NCBI RefSeq assembly: GCF_900111815.1
Contig: NZ_LT630004.1
Coordinates: 1,908,293-1,972,292 of the forward strand
Length of the DNA: 64,000 nt
Origin: Bacillus massilinigeriensis
GTDB taxonomy: Bacteria > Bacillota > Bacilli > Bacillales > Cytobacillaceae
Reading direction: 5' to 3'
Shown here: positions 55,489 to 64,000 of the stretch, in pieces
Layout: every line of letters starts with the position of its first letter
How positions within the stretch are numbered: position 1 is the first letter of the stretch
The notes under the pieces: model-generated
Seen by the model: the letters and a program-made list of their open reading frames with translations, nothing else
Told to the model about the DNA's origin: nothing
The model's database searches: none
Translations under genes and position numbers: made by a program

Positions 55489-55806
55489 TTGAAGAAAACG
55501 GAGCAATTAACGGATTCTATGTTTAATATTATGGCTGCTTTAACTAAACCTAGACATGGATACGCGATTATGAACTTAATTGAAGAAACAACAAAAGGGG
55601 CAATTACTATCGGTCCAGCTTCCATGTACACCATTATTAAAAAATTATTAAAACAAGAATGGATTTATTTGTATGATGGGTCGGATTCAAGACGTAAAAC
55701 ATATCTGCTTACTGAAAAGGGCAGAAGAGTATTAGAAGAAGAGGTGAAAATAAGAAAACTGACGCTTCAATTAGCGGAGACTGGATTGAAGGAGAGCGAA
55801 GAATGA
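55489..55806 (+). CDS. PadR-family transcriptional regulator
   Basis: A 105-residue winged-helix regulator of the small PadR type. FNIMAALTKPRHGYAIMNLIEETTKGAITIGPASMYTIIKKLLKQEWI is the signature, with a DGSDSRRKTYLLTEKGRRVLEEEV wing. The TTG start follows AGGAGGTGA. It overlaps the downstream DUF2812 gene by four bases (ATGA), a common PadR pairing. Ligand unknown. Confidence 0.9.
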   Translation: MKKTEQLTDSMFNIMAALTKPRHGYAIMNLIEETTKGAITIGPASMYTIIKKLLKQEWIYLYDGSDSRRKTYLLTEKGRRVLEEEVKIRKLTLQLAETGLKESEE

Positions 55807-56525
55807 GACAAACAAAGTATGTTATATCAGGCGGGTTAGCTTTTTCTGAGGAAAAGGATATGGAAAAATTACGCAAATTATCTTTGAAGGGTTGGCATGT
55901 TGCTGACTTTAAGTTTCTGGGATATTCGCTTGAAAAAGGAGAAAGCTTAGATTATATATACAGTGTTGATTATCGTTCATTAAAAGAAGGTGAGAAAGAG
56001 GAATACTTTGACTTTTTTTCCTCTTCTGGATGGTCGCATATTGCCTCAGAAGGAGATATTCATTTATTTCGAGCACTTCCCGGTACAAAACCGATTTATA
56101 GTGACCGCGATACATTAGTGGAAAAACATGAAAATTTAAATCGGTCCATGAAATACCTAGCAATTCCGTTAGTTTTAATAACACTATTCGTATGGGTTGG
56201 AACCATGATAAGCACCGGTACCTTAAAATCATTTCTTCAAGTATTAGCTGTTATTCTCAGTATATTTGCCGTCCCTGCAGCTTGGACTTTATTAGCAACA
56301 TACAATAACAAATGGAAAGTAAAAGAAAAAAAAGGATTAGTCAATTTATTGAAAACTTTCTATTTCCTCCTCTTTTTAATTGCTGTTATTATTTTGTTAC
56401 TTGGCGTTGACTCAAATGGCGCAGTTCGCCTCTTAGCGTCTATGGTATTTGGAGCGGTCGCACTTCCAACTTTTATCTGGATCGCGATGTCTCTATTCAT
56501 AAAACAAAGGGGGAAGGGAGCTTAG
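55803..56525 (+). CDS. DUF2812 membrane protein
   Basis: A 240-residue protein. The N-terminal 110 residues form the DUF2812 domain (EEKDMEKLRKLSLKGWHVADFKFLGYSLEKGE, YFDFFSSSGWSHIASEGDIHLFRALPGTKPIYSD). Four membrane segments follow (YLAIPLVLITLFVWVGTMI, FLQVLAVILSIFAVPAAWTLL, TFYFLLFLIAVIILLLG, SMVFGAVALPTFIWIAMSLF). It is translationally coupled to padR. The family has no proven function; it is usually the target of its adjacent PadR repressor. Confidence 0.85.
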   Translation: MRQTKYVISGGLAFSEEKDMEKLRKLSLKGWHVADFKFLGYSLEKGESLDYIYSVDYRSLKEGEKEEYFDFFSSSGWSHIASEGDIHLFRALPGTKPIYSDRDTLVEKHENLNRSMKYLAIPLVLITLFVWVGTMISTGTLKSFLQVLAVILSIFAVPAAWTLLATYNNKWKVKEKKGLVNLLKTFYFLLFLIAVIILLLGVDSNGAVRLLASMVFGAVALPTFIWIAMSLFIKQRGKGA

Positions 56526-56574
56526 TACAGGAATAGAAAAAATCATTTTAGTCGAATAGAAATTTATCCTCTTT

Positions 56575-56617
56575 AAAGAGCCAAACTACAATACCCGTAG
56601 CACGGCTCTTTTATTTT
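56575..56617 (+). terminator. Terminator after the PadR/DUF2812 operon
   Basis: AAAGAGCC pairs with GGCTCTTT around a loop of about 20 bases, followed by TTATTTTT. Confidence 0.7.
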
Positions 56618-56656
56618 TATCTTCAATTTATACCCACTTCACACCAGCGGATTCTC

Positions 56657-57772
56657 TTATTGGAAATGAAAAGGATCGGTATGCGCCTCAGAAGGAAAAA
56701 TCATCACATCATACCCCTTTTCCTCGCACAATCTCTTCAGCATTTTCACTGTTCCAGCTTTCATCACCTTTTCCGCATGGTGTCCAGGGTCTACCATATT
56801 CAAGCCTGCCATCATGGCATCATGGGCGGTATGATAGTAAATATCCCCTGTGACGAATACATCCGCCCCTTGCTGCTTTGCTTTCGGCCAATATTTATTC
56901 CCATCTCCGCCGAGCACAGCCACTTTCCTGACTTTTGCATGAAGATCACCAACAACTCTGACACCCTCCACATCAAGGGAAAACTTCACATGTTCTGCAA
57001 ATTCACGCAGGCTCATTTCCTCGATAGTGCCGATGCGTCCAAGGCCAAGTTCCTTTCCTTTGTTCTCTAAAGGGTAGATGTCATACGCAACTTCTTCATA
57101 AGGATGTGCGCGAAGCATTGCTGCAATAATTTTCTTCTCTAAGCTAGCCGGAAAAATAGTCTCCAACTTTGTTTCTCCGACTTCCTCTAGTTTTCCTTGT
57201 GTTCCGATGTAAGGGGTTGACCCTTTTCCAGGGAGAAATCTTCCTGTACCTTCCATGGAGAAGCTGCAATGACTGTATTCCCCGATTGAACCAGCTCCAG
57301 CGCGTCCCAATGCTTCCCTCACAGCGCCTGATGCGGAGTTAGGCACATAGACTGCAAGCTTCTTTAATCGATCCTCAAATGTCGGTACAAGGACTTTCGT
57401 ATTCTGCAGACCTAGCGCTTCTGCAAGGAGGTCATTAACTCCCCCTTCAGCAACGTCTAGATTTGTGTGCGCAGCATAGACAGCAATATCATGCTTGATG
57501 AGCTTGCTCACAATCCTCCCTGAAGCAGTGTCGCTCGTCACTTTCCCTAGCGGCCGAAAAATGGGTGGATGATGAGCGATAATTAACTGTACACCCTTTT
57601 CTATCGCCTCATCGACAACGTTCTCGAGGACATCTAACGTCACCATGACCTTTTGTATTTCCCCCTTAAGAGAACCGACCTGCAGGCCAACTTTATCTCC
57701 CTCCATTGCATATACCTTCGGAGAAAATTGTTCGAACAAGGATATCACTTCATAGCCGTTCACTTTTTTCAC
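56657..57772 (-). CDS. yqfO: Nif3-like dinuclear metal-centre protein (YqfO)
   Basis: A 371-residue Nif3/DUF34 family protein, close to B. subtilis YqfO (373). The N-terminal part has IIAHHPPIFRPLGKV and AAHTNLDVAEGGVND with the His/Asp metal ligands; a PII-like (CutA-type) insert spans about 130-230; the C-terminal part has VTGDIYYHTAHDAMMAGLNMVDPGHHAEK. A GTP-cyclohydrolase I type 2 label is often applied but is not well supported. It overlaps trmK by 23 bases. Confidence 0.92.
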   Translation of the reverse strand: MKKVNGYEVISLFEQFSPKVYAMEGDKVGLQVGSLKGEIQKVMVTLDVLENVVDEAIEKGVQLIIAHHPPIFRPLGKVTSDTASGRIVSKLIKHDIAVYAAHTNLDVAEGGVNDLLAEALGLQNTKVLVPTFEDRLKKLAVYVPNSASGAVREALGRAGAGSIGEYSHCSFSMEGTGRFLPGKGSTPYIGTQGKLEEVGETKLETIFPASLEKKIIAAMLRAHPYEEVAYDIYPLENKGKELGLGRIGTIEEMSLREFAEHVKFSLDVEGVRVVGDLHAKVRKVAVLGGDGNKYWPKAKQQGADVFVTGDIYYHTAHDAMMAGLNMVDPGHHAEKVMKAGTVKMLKRLCEEKGYDVMIFPSEAHTDPFHFQ

Positions 57773-58481
57773 AGCTTAATGCCTCCTTTGCAATGGCTCT
57801 TTTCCACTCGATTTCCTTCCTTTTTTCGGCTGTCTCCGAGTTGCTTTCGGCAAGTGATAATTGCTCCAATATCCTTCCCCAATTATCATATTCAGCCCTC
57901 CATTTGCTTCTGAAGGCCTCATTCTTCTCTTTTAAAAGAAATGGTCCGAACAGCTTTTCCGCTTCCATATTAGTTTCTGTATACGGACGCTTTGGTTCGC
58001 CCCTTTCCGCAATTAGTATCTCGTAAATTTTCCCGTCCTCCGTGAGAATTTGTTCCGAGACCAGCTCCCATTCGTTGGTGATGAGCCATTCCCTGACTGC
58101 CGATGCCCCAACATTCGGCTGGAGAACAAGCCTTTTTACGTTATCCAGCTTCGCCTTTCCCTCTTCCAGGATGCGAGCAATAAGGGCACCTCCCATACCT
58201 GCTATTGTGATGGTGTCTACTTCGCCAGAATGCACCGCTTGAAGGCCGTCTCCTTTACGGACAGCGATCTTTTCCTGAAGTCCTTCTTTTCTAACCTGGC
58301 TCACAGCAGAGTCATATGGACCGTCAGCCACTTCTCCAGCAACTGCAAATGCTGCAATACCTTTCTTTACTGCGTAGCAAGGCAGGTAAGCATGATCCGA
58401 CCCAATGTCTGCCACCCTGCTGCCATGAGGAATATAACTTGCGACTGCCATCAGCCGTTTTGATAATTTTTCCGCATTCAT
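57750..58481 (-). CDS. trmK: tRNA (adenine-22-N1)-methyltransferase
   Basis: Methylates A22 of tRNA; B. subtilis YqfN is the prototype. It is 243 residues. The SAM site is VASYIPHGSRVADIGSDHAYLPCYAV and the family motif is VDTITIAGMGGALIARILEEG. A helical C-terminal arm (EAFRSKWRAEYDNWGRILEQLS) is typical. It is upstream of and overlapping yqfO, as in B. subtilis. Confidence 0.95.
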   Translation of the reverse strand: MNAEKLSKRLMAVASYIPHGSRVADIGSDHAYLPCYAVKKGIAAFAVAGEVADGPYDSAVSQVRKEGLQEKIAVRKGDGLQAVHSGEVDTITIAGMGGALIARILEEGKAKLDNVKRLVLQPNVGASAVREWLITNEWELVSEQILTEDGKIYEILIAERGEPKRPYTETNMEAEKLFGPFLLKEKNEAFRSKWRAEYDNWGRILEQLSLAESNSETAEKRKEIEWKRAIAKEALSCEKSERL

Positions 58482-58539
58482 CCTTTTCCACCTACTAGTT
58501 CATGTTAAAGCGAAATGATACATCGCCTTCTATCAGTAT

Positions 58540-58570
58540 AAAAAAAGTCCTTTGCAGTTGCAAAGGACTG
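58540..58570 (-). terminator. Terminator after cccA
   Basis: AGTCCTTTGCA pairs perfectly with TGCAAAGGACT around GT; on the minus strand seven T follow. Confidence 0.85.
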
Positions 58571-58579
58571 ACAAAATAA

Positions 58580-58942
58580 TTATTTCATTTTAGAAAGCCA
58601 TTTTGCCATTTCTTCTTCCTTGCCGGCTACAAGGCCACCTGGCATTCCAGAGCCTTTACCATTTACAAGGATATCCTTGATTTGGTCTTTGGAATATTTT
58701 CCTCCGACTTTCTTCAAGGAAGGACCAACGACGCCTTCGTACTGGTCACCGTGGCAGCTTGCACAGGACTGTTTATAAAGATCCTCTGGATTTGCTGCGA
58801 CTTCTTCCGTTTTCTTACCTCCACCCTCTTTTTCCTTTGCCACTTCCTTAGCATCCCCAAGACCTTTAATTGACAGAGCAAACATTAGGACAATCCCCAT
58901 CACCATAATTACAACAAACGGGATGATTGGATTTCGGTTCAT
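58580..58942 (-). CDS. cccA: Membrane-anchored cytochrome c550
   Basis: Small c-type cytochrome, 120 residues, the same size as B. subtilis CccA. One N-terminal membrane anchor (FVVIMVMGIVLMFALSI) is followed by a charged linker and a haem domain. The haem site is CASCH (QSCASCHGDQYEGVVGPSL) and the axial methionine is in GSGMPGGL. It carries electrons at the outer face of the membrane. It is beside sigA as in B. subtilis, but an acyl-CoA dehydrogenase gene stands between. Confidence 0.95.
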   Translation of the reverse strand: MNRNPIIPFVVIMVMGIVLMFALSIKGLGDAKEVAKEKEGGGKKTEEVAANPEDLYKQSCASCHGDQYEGVVGPSLKKVGGKYSKDQIKDILVNGKGSGMPGGLVAGKEEEMAKWLSKMK

Positions 58943-59071
58943 ACGTACCCCTCCTTTTTATGTACGGCTTTGCTTATTTCTATAACAAATGCAAACACTT
59001 TTATTTTACTTGAAAAATGTTACGAGGAAAAGCAAAAAAGCAAACTTTGTCACATTAGTTCATAATTTAGA

Positions 59072-59103
59072 CAAAAAACCTCACCACCAGGATGAAGTTT
59101 TTT
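59072..59103 (-). terminator. Terminator after the acyl-CoA dehydrogenase gene
   Basis: On the minus strand AAAAAACTTCA pairs with TGAGGTTTTTT (one wobble) around a nine-base loop. Confidence 0.7.
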
Positions 59104-59118
59104 CCATTTTCTATTCTT

Positions 59119-60255
59119 TTAGCCTATCAGCCTTGAGATGACCATTCTCTGTACTTCTGAAGTTCCTTCTCCGATTTCCAAGAGTTTCGCATCCCTCATA
59201 TACCGTTCAACATGGTAATCCTTCATATAACCATAACCGCCGTGGATCTGTACAGACTGATCAGCAACCTCCATTGCGATTTCAGAAGCATAGAGCTTAC
59301 ACATAGAAGCCTCCTTTGTAAACGGCCTTCCCTGGTCTTTCAGCCACGCTGCTTTGTATACCATATTTCGTGCGAGTTCAATTTTCATCGCCATATCAGC
59401 AAGCTTAAACTGGATTGCCTGGAAATCAGAAAGAGAACGGCCGAACTGCTTGCGTTCTTTCGCATACTGGACAGCCTTCTCCATAGCTGCAGACGCAATA
59501 CCTACCGCCATAGCCCCAATACCAATCCTGCCTCCATCAAGAGTGATGAGAAACTGCTTAAAGCCTTCTCCCTTTTTGCCCAGAAGGTTCTCGAGCGGAA
59601 CCCGGACATCATCCAAGACAAGCTCAGTCGTGTTTGAGCTATGCAAACCCATTTTTTCGTAGTTATCTATGACAGTGAACCCGCTTGCCGCCGTAGGAAC
59701 AATAATGGCACTAATTTCTTTCTTTCCATCCTTCTCGCCGGTAATTGCGGTCAATGCAAGATGCTTGGCATAACTGGCATTTGTAATGAAACATTTATTT
59801 CCATTGATAACATATTCTCCATCCTGTTCCACTGCCTTCGTCCTTGTGCCACCGGCATCCGAACCTGCACCTGGCTCTGTTAGGCCAAATGCTCCAAGTG
59901 ACTCACCAGTGCAGATGGGCATTAAGTATTTCGCTTTCTGCTCCTCTGTTCCAAATAAATGAAGTGGAGCTCCTCCAAGAGAAATGTGTGCAGAATAAGT
60001 GATCCCCGTTGAGCCGCATGCCTTGCTTAATTCTTCTGTAACGATAGCAAAACTGATTGTATCTGCGCCTGCTCCGCCATACTCCTCTGGAAAAGGCAAA
60101 CCTAGCATTCCCAAATCCCCAAGCTTTTGAAAAATTTCCTCTGGAAATTCCTTCGTCCGATCACGTTCTAGAGCACTTGGTGCTACTTCCTCCTCAGCAA
60201 ATTCCCTTATCGTCCTTTTAATCATTTCCTGTTCTTGTGTTAAATCAAAATTCAT
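59119..60255 (-). CDS. Short/medium-chain acyl-CoA dehydrogenase
   Basis: FAD enzyme that introduces the alpha-beta double bond in fatty-acyl-CoA oxidation. It is 378 residues with the ATG at 60255 after GGGGGG. AFGLTEPGAGSDAGG (FAD/substrate motif), RKQFGRSLSDFQAIQFKLADM and the C-terminal QIHGGYGYMKDYHVERYMRDAKLLEIGEGTSEVQRMV are typical; the glutamate in GEGTSEVQ is the catalytic base. It resembles butyryl-CoA dehydrogenase and MmgC. It appears monocistronic, and chain length is not certain. Confidence 0.9.
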   Translation of the reverse strand: MNFDLTQEQEMIKRTIREFAEEEVAPSALERDRTKEFPEEIFQKLGDLGMLGLPFPEEYGGAGADTISFAIVTEELSKACGSTGITYSAHISLGGAPLHLFGTEEQKAKYLMPICTGESLGAFGLTEPGAGSDAGGTRTKAVEQDGEYVINGNKCFITNASYAKHLALTAITGEKDGKKEISAIIVPTAASGFTVIDNYEKMGLHSSNTTELVLDDVRVPLENLLGKKGEGFKQFLITLDGGRIGIGAMAVGIASAAMEKAVQYAKERKQFGRSLSDFQAIQFKLADMAMKIELARNMVYKAAWLKDQGRPFTKEASMCKLYASEIAMEVADQSVQIHGGYGYMKDYHVERYMRDAKLLEIGEGTSEVQRMVISRLIG

Positions 60256-60577
60256 TTCCATCCCCCCTTAGGCTGTATGAATGCGTTTGCAATTCCATTA
60301 TATAAGAATTTGCTAATTATTCTCAACATTTAAAAATATTTAAAAATTAAATTATTATAGAGGGATAGTAAACTAAGAAACAGATGGTGCCGGCGAAGAA
60401 AGAATGGCCGGGAAAAACTTGGAACCTCCATTTGCAAAGTGAAAGACAATTCAGTAAAATAGAGTAAAAATAGGCAATAATTATACCCAGCATAGGTTAT
60501 TTACTTAGAAACAACAAAACTAAAAAAGGAATAATTAGCTTTCTGTACAAAAGCAAATTATTCCCTAGTATATGGTT
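60256..60577. other. Intergenic gap between acyl-CoA dehydrogenase gene and sigA
   Basis: A 322-base AT-rich stretch that holds the promoter region of the dehydrogenase gene and, at its right end, the sigA terminator. I see no operator or small gene. Confidence 0.6.
60526..60566 (-). terminator. Terminator after sigA
   Basis: On the minus strand GGAATAATTTGCTT pairs with AAGCTAATTATTCC, followed by a run of T. Confidence 0.75.
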
Positions 60578-61702
60578 CTATTCTAAAAAGTCTTTCAAGC
60601 GTTTGCTGCGGCTTGGATGCCGCAGTTTTCTAAGAGCCTTAGCTTCAATTTGCCGAATTCGTTCTCTTGTAACGCCAAATACCTTGCCCACTTCTTCAAG
60701 CGTACGGGTTCTGCCATCATCTAGACCAAAGCGCAACCTAAGTACATTTTCCTCCCGATCCGTAAGCGTATCGAGAACATCTTCAAGCTGTTCTTTCAAA
60801 AGCTCGTAAGCAGCATGCTCTGATGGCGATGTTGCGTCCTGGTCTTCGATAAAATCACCAAGGTGTGAATCATCTTCTTCGCCAATAGGCGTCTCAAGGG
60901 ATACAGGCTCCTGGGCAATTTTTAAAATTTCTCTAACCTTTTCAGGAGTCAGATCCATATCTTCTGCAATCTCTTCAGGCGATGGTTCTCTTCCAAGATC
61001 TTGAAGAAGCTGCCTTTGAACCCTGATCAGTTTGTTGATGGTTTCAACCATATGAACAGGAATCCGGATAGTTCTAGCCTGGTCAGCTATAGCCCTTGTA
61101 ATTGCCTGTCTGATCCACCATGTGGCATACGTACTGAATTTATATCCTTTTCGGTAGTCGAATTTCTCTACTGCCTTAATCAGGCCCATATTTCCTTCCT
61201 GGATTAAATCTAGGAAAAGCATTCCCCTGCCGACATAACGTTTTGCAATGCTGACTACCAGACGAAGATTGGCTTCGGCCAGGCGACGTTTAGCCTCCTC
61301 ATCGCCTTCTTCAATCCGCTTCGCAAGGTTTATTTCCTCCTCGGCGGAAAGGAGATCGACGCGCCCGATTTCTTTTAAGTACATCCTAACAGGGTCGTTG
61401 ATTTTGACACCCGGAGGAACACTTAAATCATTGAGATCAAACTCTTCTTCGTTCTTTGCAAGTTCCTGAATATTTGGGTCAGACTCCTCGCTGTCACCAA
61501 CAAGCTCTACTCCCTGGTCTCCTAGAAATTCATAGAATTCATCCATCTGGTTTGAATCCAATTCAAAGCTGGATAACCTTTCGGCAATATCATCGTAAGC
61601 AAGGACTCCGGTTTTTTTTCCCAGTTCCGTCAACTGGTCTTTTGCTTGCTCAAGGGTCACTTCTGGATCGACCTCTTTAGAACGCGCTGACTTTTCAGCC
61701 AT
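60578..61702 (-). CDS. sigA: Primary sigma factor SigA (RpoD)
   Basis: Housekeeping sigma subunit of RNA polymerase, 374 residues (371 in B. subtilis). Region 1.1 is short; region 1.2 has [17 protein letters not shown], region 2 has [61 protein letters not shown], region 3 follows, and region 4 has [31 protein letters not shown]. The ATG at 61702 follows GGAGGGGG; an upstream in-frame codon at 61720 has none. It is last in yqxD-dnaG-sigA. Confidence 0.98.
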   Translation of the reverse strand: MAEKSARSKEVDPEVTLEQAKDQLTELGKKTGVLAYDDIAERLSSFELDSNQMDEFYEFLGDQGVELVGDSEESDPNIQELAKNEEEFDLNDLSVPPGVKINDPVRMYLKEIGRVDLLSAEEEINLAKRIEEGDEEAKRRLAEANLRLVVSIAKRYVGRGMLFLDLIQEGNMGLIKAVEKFDYRKGYKFSTYATWWIRQAITRAIADQARTIRIPVHMVETINKLIRVQRQLLQDLGREPSPEEIAEDMDLTPEKVREILKIAQEPVSLETPIGEEDDSHLGDFIEDQDATSPSEHAAYELLKEQLEDVLDTLTDREENVLRLRFGLDDGRTRTLEEVGKVFGVTRERIRQIEAKALRKLRHPSRSKRLKDFLE

Positions 61703-61743
61703 ACGTCCCCCTCCTTCCAAGAATCAAAACAATTACGCATCAT

Positions 61744-63558
61744 CTATAATGATTTTCGCATTAGGATTATTTCCATTGCGATTGAGGCTGCACGTACAAA
61801 ATCTTTTTCACGTTCAGCAGCTGTTCTTTCAGCTTCTTTTTCTTTTATTTTTAACAATTTTTGATAATTCAACACCTGCTTGATATAATCGGAAAGTTCC
61901 TGATCCCCTGCTTCAGGGTTAATGGACATCATTTCGATATCAGCTACAACCCTTTTTAGCTTATTATCCTGAAGATAATTTAAGAACGCTGGCGAATCGG
62001 GGGCTAGCCCTTTTTCGTAATAACCTAGTAAATATGTCATAATGGCCTGATGCTCATCGACATTTAAAGTATTTTCTCCAAGCATCTCCCTGACTTTATA
62101 TGCTATCTCCACATCCCTCAACATATGGGCGATAAGATGCCTTTCTGCATTGTAGTAGGCAGGTTTCAGCCCCCCCTGTCTTGAAAGGGTGATATTGGGA
62201 CGAGGAATTTCTTCCTGGGGTGCTTTTTTTCGGCTGGGAGAGAGTTTGCCTTCCATCTCCCTCACTTGATGAACGAGGGCTTCAAGCGAAAGAGAAAAGT
62301 CCGAGGCCAGCTGCCGTAAATACATATCTTTTTCCACAGCTTTTTCAAGCTTTGCAATTTCGCCTAATGCCTCATCAATGTAGCGAAGACGATCCCCTTC
62401 ATTCCGGAGGTTTTTTCCTCTTCTGAAGTATTGCAGCTTAAAAGCCATGAGAGTGAGACTTGACTCGATAATATCCTTTCGGAACTTTTCACCGCCATGC
62501 TCCTTGACAAAGTCATCCGGGTCCATTCCATTTGGCATGGTGGATACCCGAACGGTACAGCCTCCCTTGTCTAAAAGGAGTGCAGCACGGTATGCCGCTT
62601 CAATTCCAGCATGATCGGAATCATAGCAGACGGTTATTGTTTCAGCGTTCCGCTTCAGGATGGAGATATGCTCTCCTGTAAGAGATGTGCCCATAGTCGC
62701 AATGCCGTTTTCCACACCGGACTTGTCCGCTGCGATTACATCGGCAAAACCTTCAAACAAAACAGCATGCTGCTGTTTGCGCATCATTGCTCGGGCATTG
62801 CTGAAGTTGTATAAAATTTTGCTTTTATTGAAAATTGCCGTTTCCGGGCTGTTTAGATATTTGGGCTCTTCGGCCCCGAGCGATCTGCCGGAAAAGGCAA
62901 TCGTATTGCCTTGGTGGTCCAGTATCGGGAACATAATTCTGTCCCTGAATCTGTCAAAGTAAGTGCCGTCTCGTTCCCTTTTGATAATTAATCCGGCTTT
63001 TTCCATCGTTTCCTGGTCGAAACCCCTTTTCTTCAAAAGGTTTGAAGCAAAATCCCATGAAGGCAGGGCGTATCCAATCTGAAATTTCTCGATGGATTCC
63101 TCTGTAAAACCACGGTTCTGCAAATACTCTAAGGCATCTTGTCCTTCAGCAGTATGGACAAGCAAATGGTGATAAAACTTTTTCAAAAGCTCATGAGCTT
63201 CCACCATCTTGCGGATGCCTTCGGGGAGTTTTTTTTTGCCCACTGTAGGGTTTCCATTCCCAATGTCAAGCTCTACATTCGCTCTTGCAGCAAGTTTCAT
63301 CGCAGCTTCCTGAAATGAGAGCCCTTCTATTTCCATAAGAAAAGAAAAGACATTTCCTCCTGCTCCACAACCAAAGCAATGGTAAATCTGCTTTTCAGAT
63401 GAAACAGAAAAGGAAGGTGAGTTTTCACCATGGAAAGGACAAAGTCCAAAGTAATTACGTCCCTGTTTCTTTAACTGGACGTATTCTCCCACAATATCAA
63501 CAATTTCTAACGACTGTCTTATTTCATTCAGTTTTTCTTCGGCAATTCTTTCTGTCAT
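61744..63558 (-). CDS. dnaG: DNA primase
   Basis: Makes RNA primers for replication forks, 604 residues. The CHC2 zinc motif has Cys40, His43, Cys61 and Cys64 (LCPFHGENSP, HCFGCGAGG). The RNA-polymerase/TOPRIM domain has ILYNFSNARAMMRKQQHAVLFEGFADVIA and VCYDSDHAG; the C-terminal part (after about 440) binds DnaB helicase. It is followed by sigA after 41 bases, the classic macromolecular-synthesis operon. Confidence 0.97.
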   Translation of the reverse strand: MTERIAEEKLNEIRQSLEIVDIVGEYVQLKKQGRNYFGLCPFHGENSPSFSVSSEKQIYHCFGCGAGGNVFSFLMEIEGLSFQEAAMKLAARANVELDIGNGNPTVGKKKLPEGIRKMVEAHELLKKFYHHLLVHTAEGQDALEYLQNRGFTEESIEKFQIGYALPSWDFASNLLKKRGFDQETMEKAGLIIKRERDGTYFDRFRDRIMFPILDHQGNTIAFSGRSLGAEEPKYLNSPETAIFNKSKILYNFSNARAMMRKQQHAVLFEGFADVIAADKSGVENGIATMGTSLTGEHISILKRNAETITVCYDSDHAGIEAAYRAALLLDKGGCTVRVSTMPNGMDPDDFVKEHGGEKFRKDIIESSLTLMAFKLQYFRRGKNLRNEGDRLRYIDEALGEIAKLEKAVEKDMYLRQLASDFSLSLEALVHQVREMEGKLSPSRKKAPQEEIPRPNITLSRQGGLKPAYYNAERHLIAHMLRDVEIAYKVREMLGENTLNVDEHQAIMTYLLGYYEKGLAPDSPAFLNYLQDNKLKRVVADIEMMSINPEAGDQELSDYIKQVLNYQKLLKIKEKEAERTAAEREKDFVRAASIAMEIILMRKSL

Positions 63559-63576
63559 GACCTTTAATCCAACTTT

Positions 63577-64000
63577 CTAGTCACTAGTAGACAAATGCTT
63601 TGCCAATTCCTTCACAAATCTCTCTCTGTCATCTTGACTAAAAGCCTTCGGTCCTTTGCCAAAGTGGCCCTTCCTGCGTAATCTGGCTGAATAATGACGG
63701 ATTTCCAGCATCATTGGTATCTTGTCTTCCTGATACTCCATGCCCCTTGGCGAGAGGACATAAACTCCTTTACCAAGCAAGGCGGAAGCAAGTCCAATAT
63801 CCTGAGTCACTGCGAGATCGCCACGCAAAGCATGATTCATGATATACAGGTCTGCGGCATCGCTGCCTGGGTCAACATACACCCATTTTCCCACGCTTTC
63901 ATCATTTAACATGTGATCATAGGAGGCAACAAAGACCACTGGAACTTTGTAGCGGGACGACAATTCGACAATTTCTTTTTTCACCGGACAGGAATCAGCA
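63577..64000 (-). CDS. yqxD: YaiI/YqxD family protein (partial, N-terminus outside window)
   Basis: Putative PIN-like nuclease family protein (DUF188). About 141 C-terminal residues are visible and the frame stays open to the right edge with ADSCPVKKEI, so the methionine-free start of the gene lies outside. Family stretches are FVASYDHML, WVYVDPGSDAADLYIMNHALRGDLAVTQDIGLASALLGKGVYVLSPRG and FSQDDRERFVKELAKHL. No activity is proven. It lies 18 bases before dnaG. Confidence 0.92.
   Translation of the reverse strand, partial: ADSCPVKKEIVELSSRYKVPVVFVASYDHMLNDESVGKWVYVDPGSDAADLYIMNHALRGDLAVTQDIGLASALLGKGVYVLSPRGMEYQEDKIPMMLEIRHYSARLRRKGHFGKGPKAFSQDDRERFVKELAKHLSTSD

Overview
The window is a core chromosomal segment of an aerobic, endospore-forming Firmicute of the family Bacillaceae, outside the B. 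subtilis group. The evidence is the conserved gene order of the B. subtilis lipM-gcv-yqh-comG-yqg-pst-sodA-yqf-sigA-dnaG region, A/G-rich ribosome-binding sites with frequent TTG and GTG starts, spore genes (splB, a spoVAF-like gene), Gram-positive envelope genes (an LTA synthase, a class B PBP) and competence genes. No rRNA, tRNA, CRISPR array, prophage or insertion sequence was seen.

Layout. 1-9840: splB (cut by the left edge), a B12-dependent ribonucleotide reductase (nrdJ) with two NrdR boxes, lipM, a membrane rhodanese (yqhL), and the glycine-cleavage operon gcvT-gcvPA-gcvPB under a tandem glycine riboswitch. 9854-20600: a SNF2 helicase with yqhG, yqzE and aroK, the seven-gene comG operon, a SufR-like regulator with four cysteines, and small yqg genes with a MidA-type methyltransferase and a metallo-hydrolase. 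20600-32620: lipoprotein yqgU, an LTA synthase, glcK with yqgQ, an orphan spoVAF-like germination gene, a short GluP-type rhomboid, ldh, a DUF92 protein, 5-formyl-THF cyclo-ligase, rpmG and an unknown gene. 32950-42100: a YqzD/YqzC-like pair, the phosphate operon pstS-C-A-B-phoU under a four-repeat Pho box, a PBP2A-like transpeptidase and an MFS carrier. 42200-51100: sodA divergent from fnr, yqgC/B/A, ispG, yqfX, yqfW, and a zinc operon znuC-znuB-zur behind a Zur box. 51100-64000: nfo, cshB, yqfQ, ispH, a PadR/DUF2812 cassette, yqfO, trmK, cccA, an acyl-CoA dehydrogenase, and the sigA-dnaG-yqxD macromolecular-synthesis cluster (yqxD cut by the right edge).

How it works together. Most genes are housekeeping, but the control DNA is unusually readable. 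Glycine switches on its own breakdown, phosphate starvation switches on the pst operon, zinc represses znuCB-zur, and deoxynucleotide status controls nrdJ. Both isoprenoid iron-sulfur enzymes of the MEP pathway (ispG, ispH) are present. The best candidates for new biology are the PadR/DUF2812 cassette with three evenly phased operators, the four-cysteine regulator at 17347, the orphan spoVAF-like gene, the exported unknown protein at 26985, and the YqzD/YqzC-like membrane pair. I see no clearly new multi-gene defence or biosynthetic system. Start sites were chosen by ribosome-binding-site spacing and family length.
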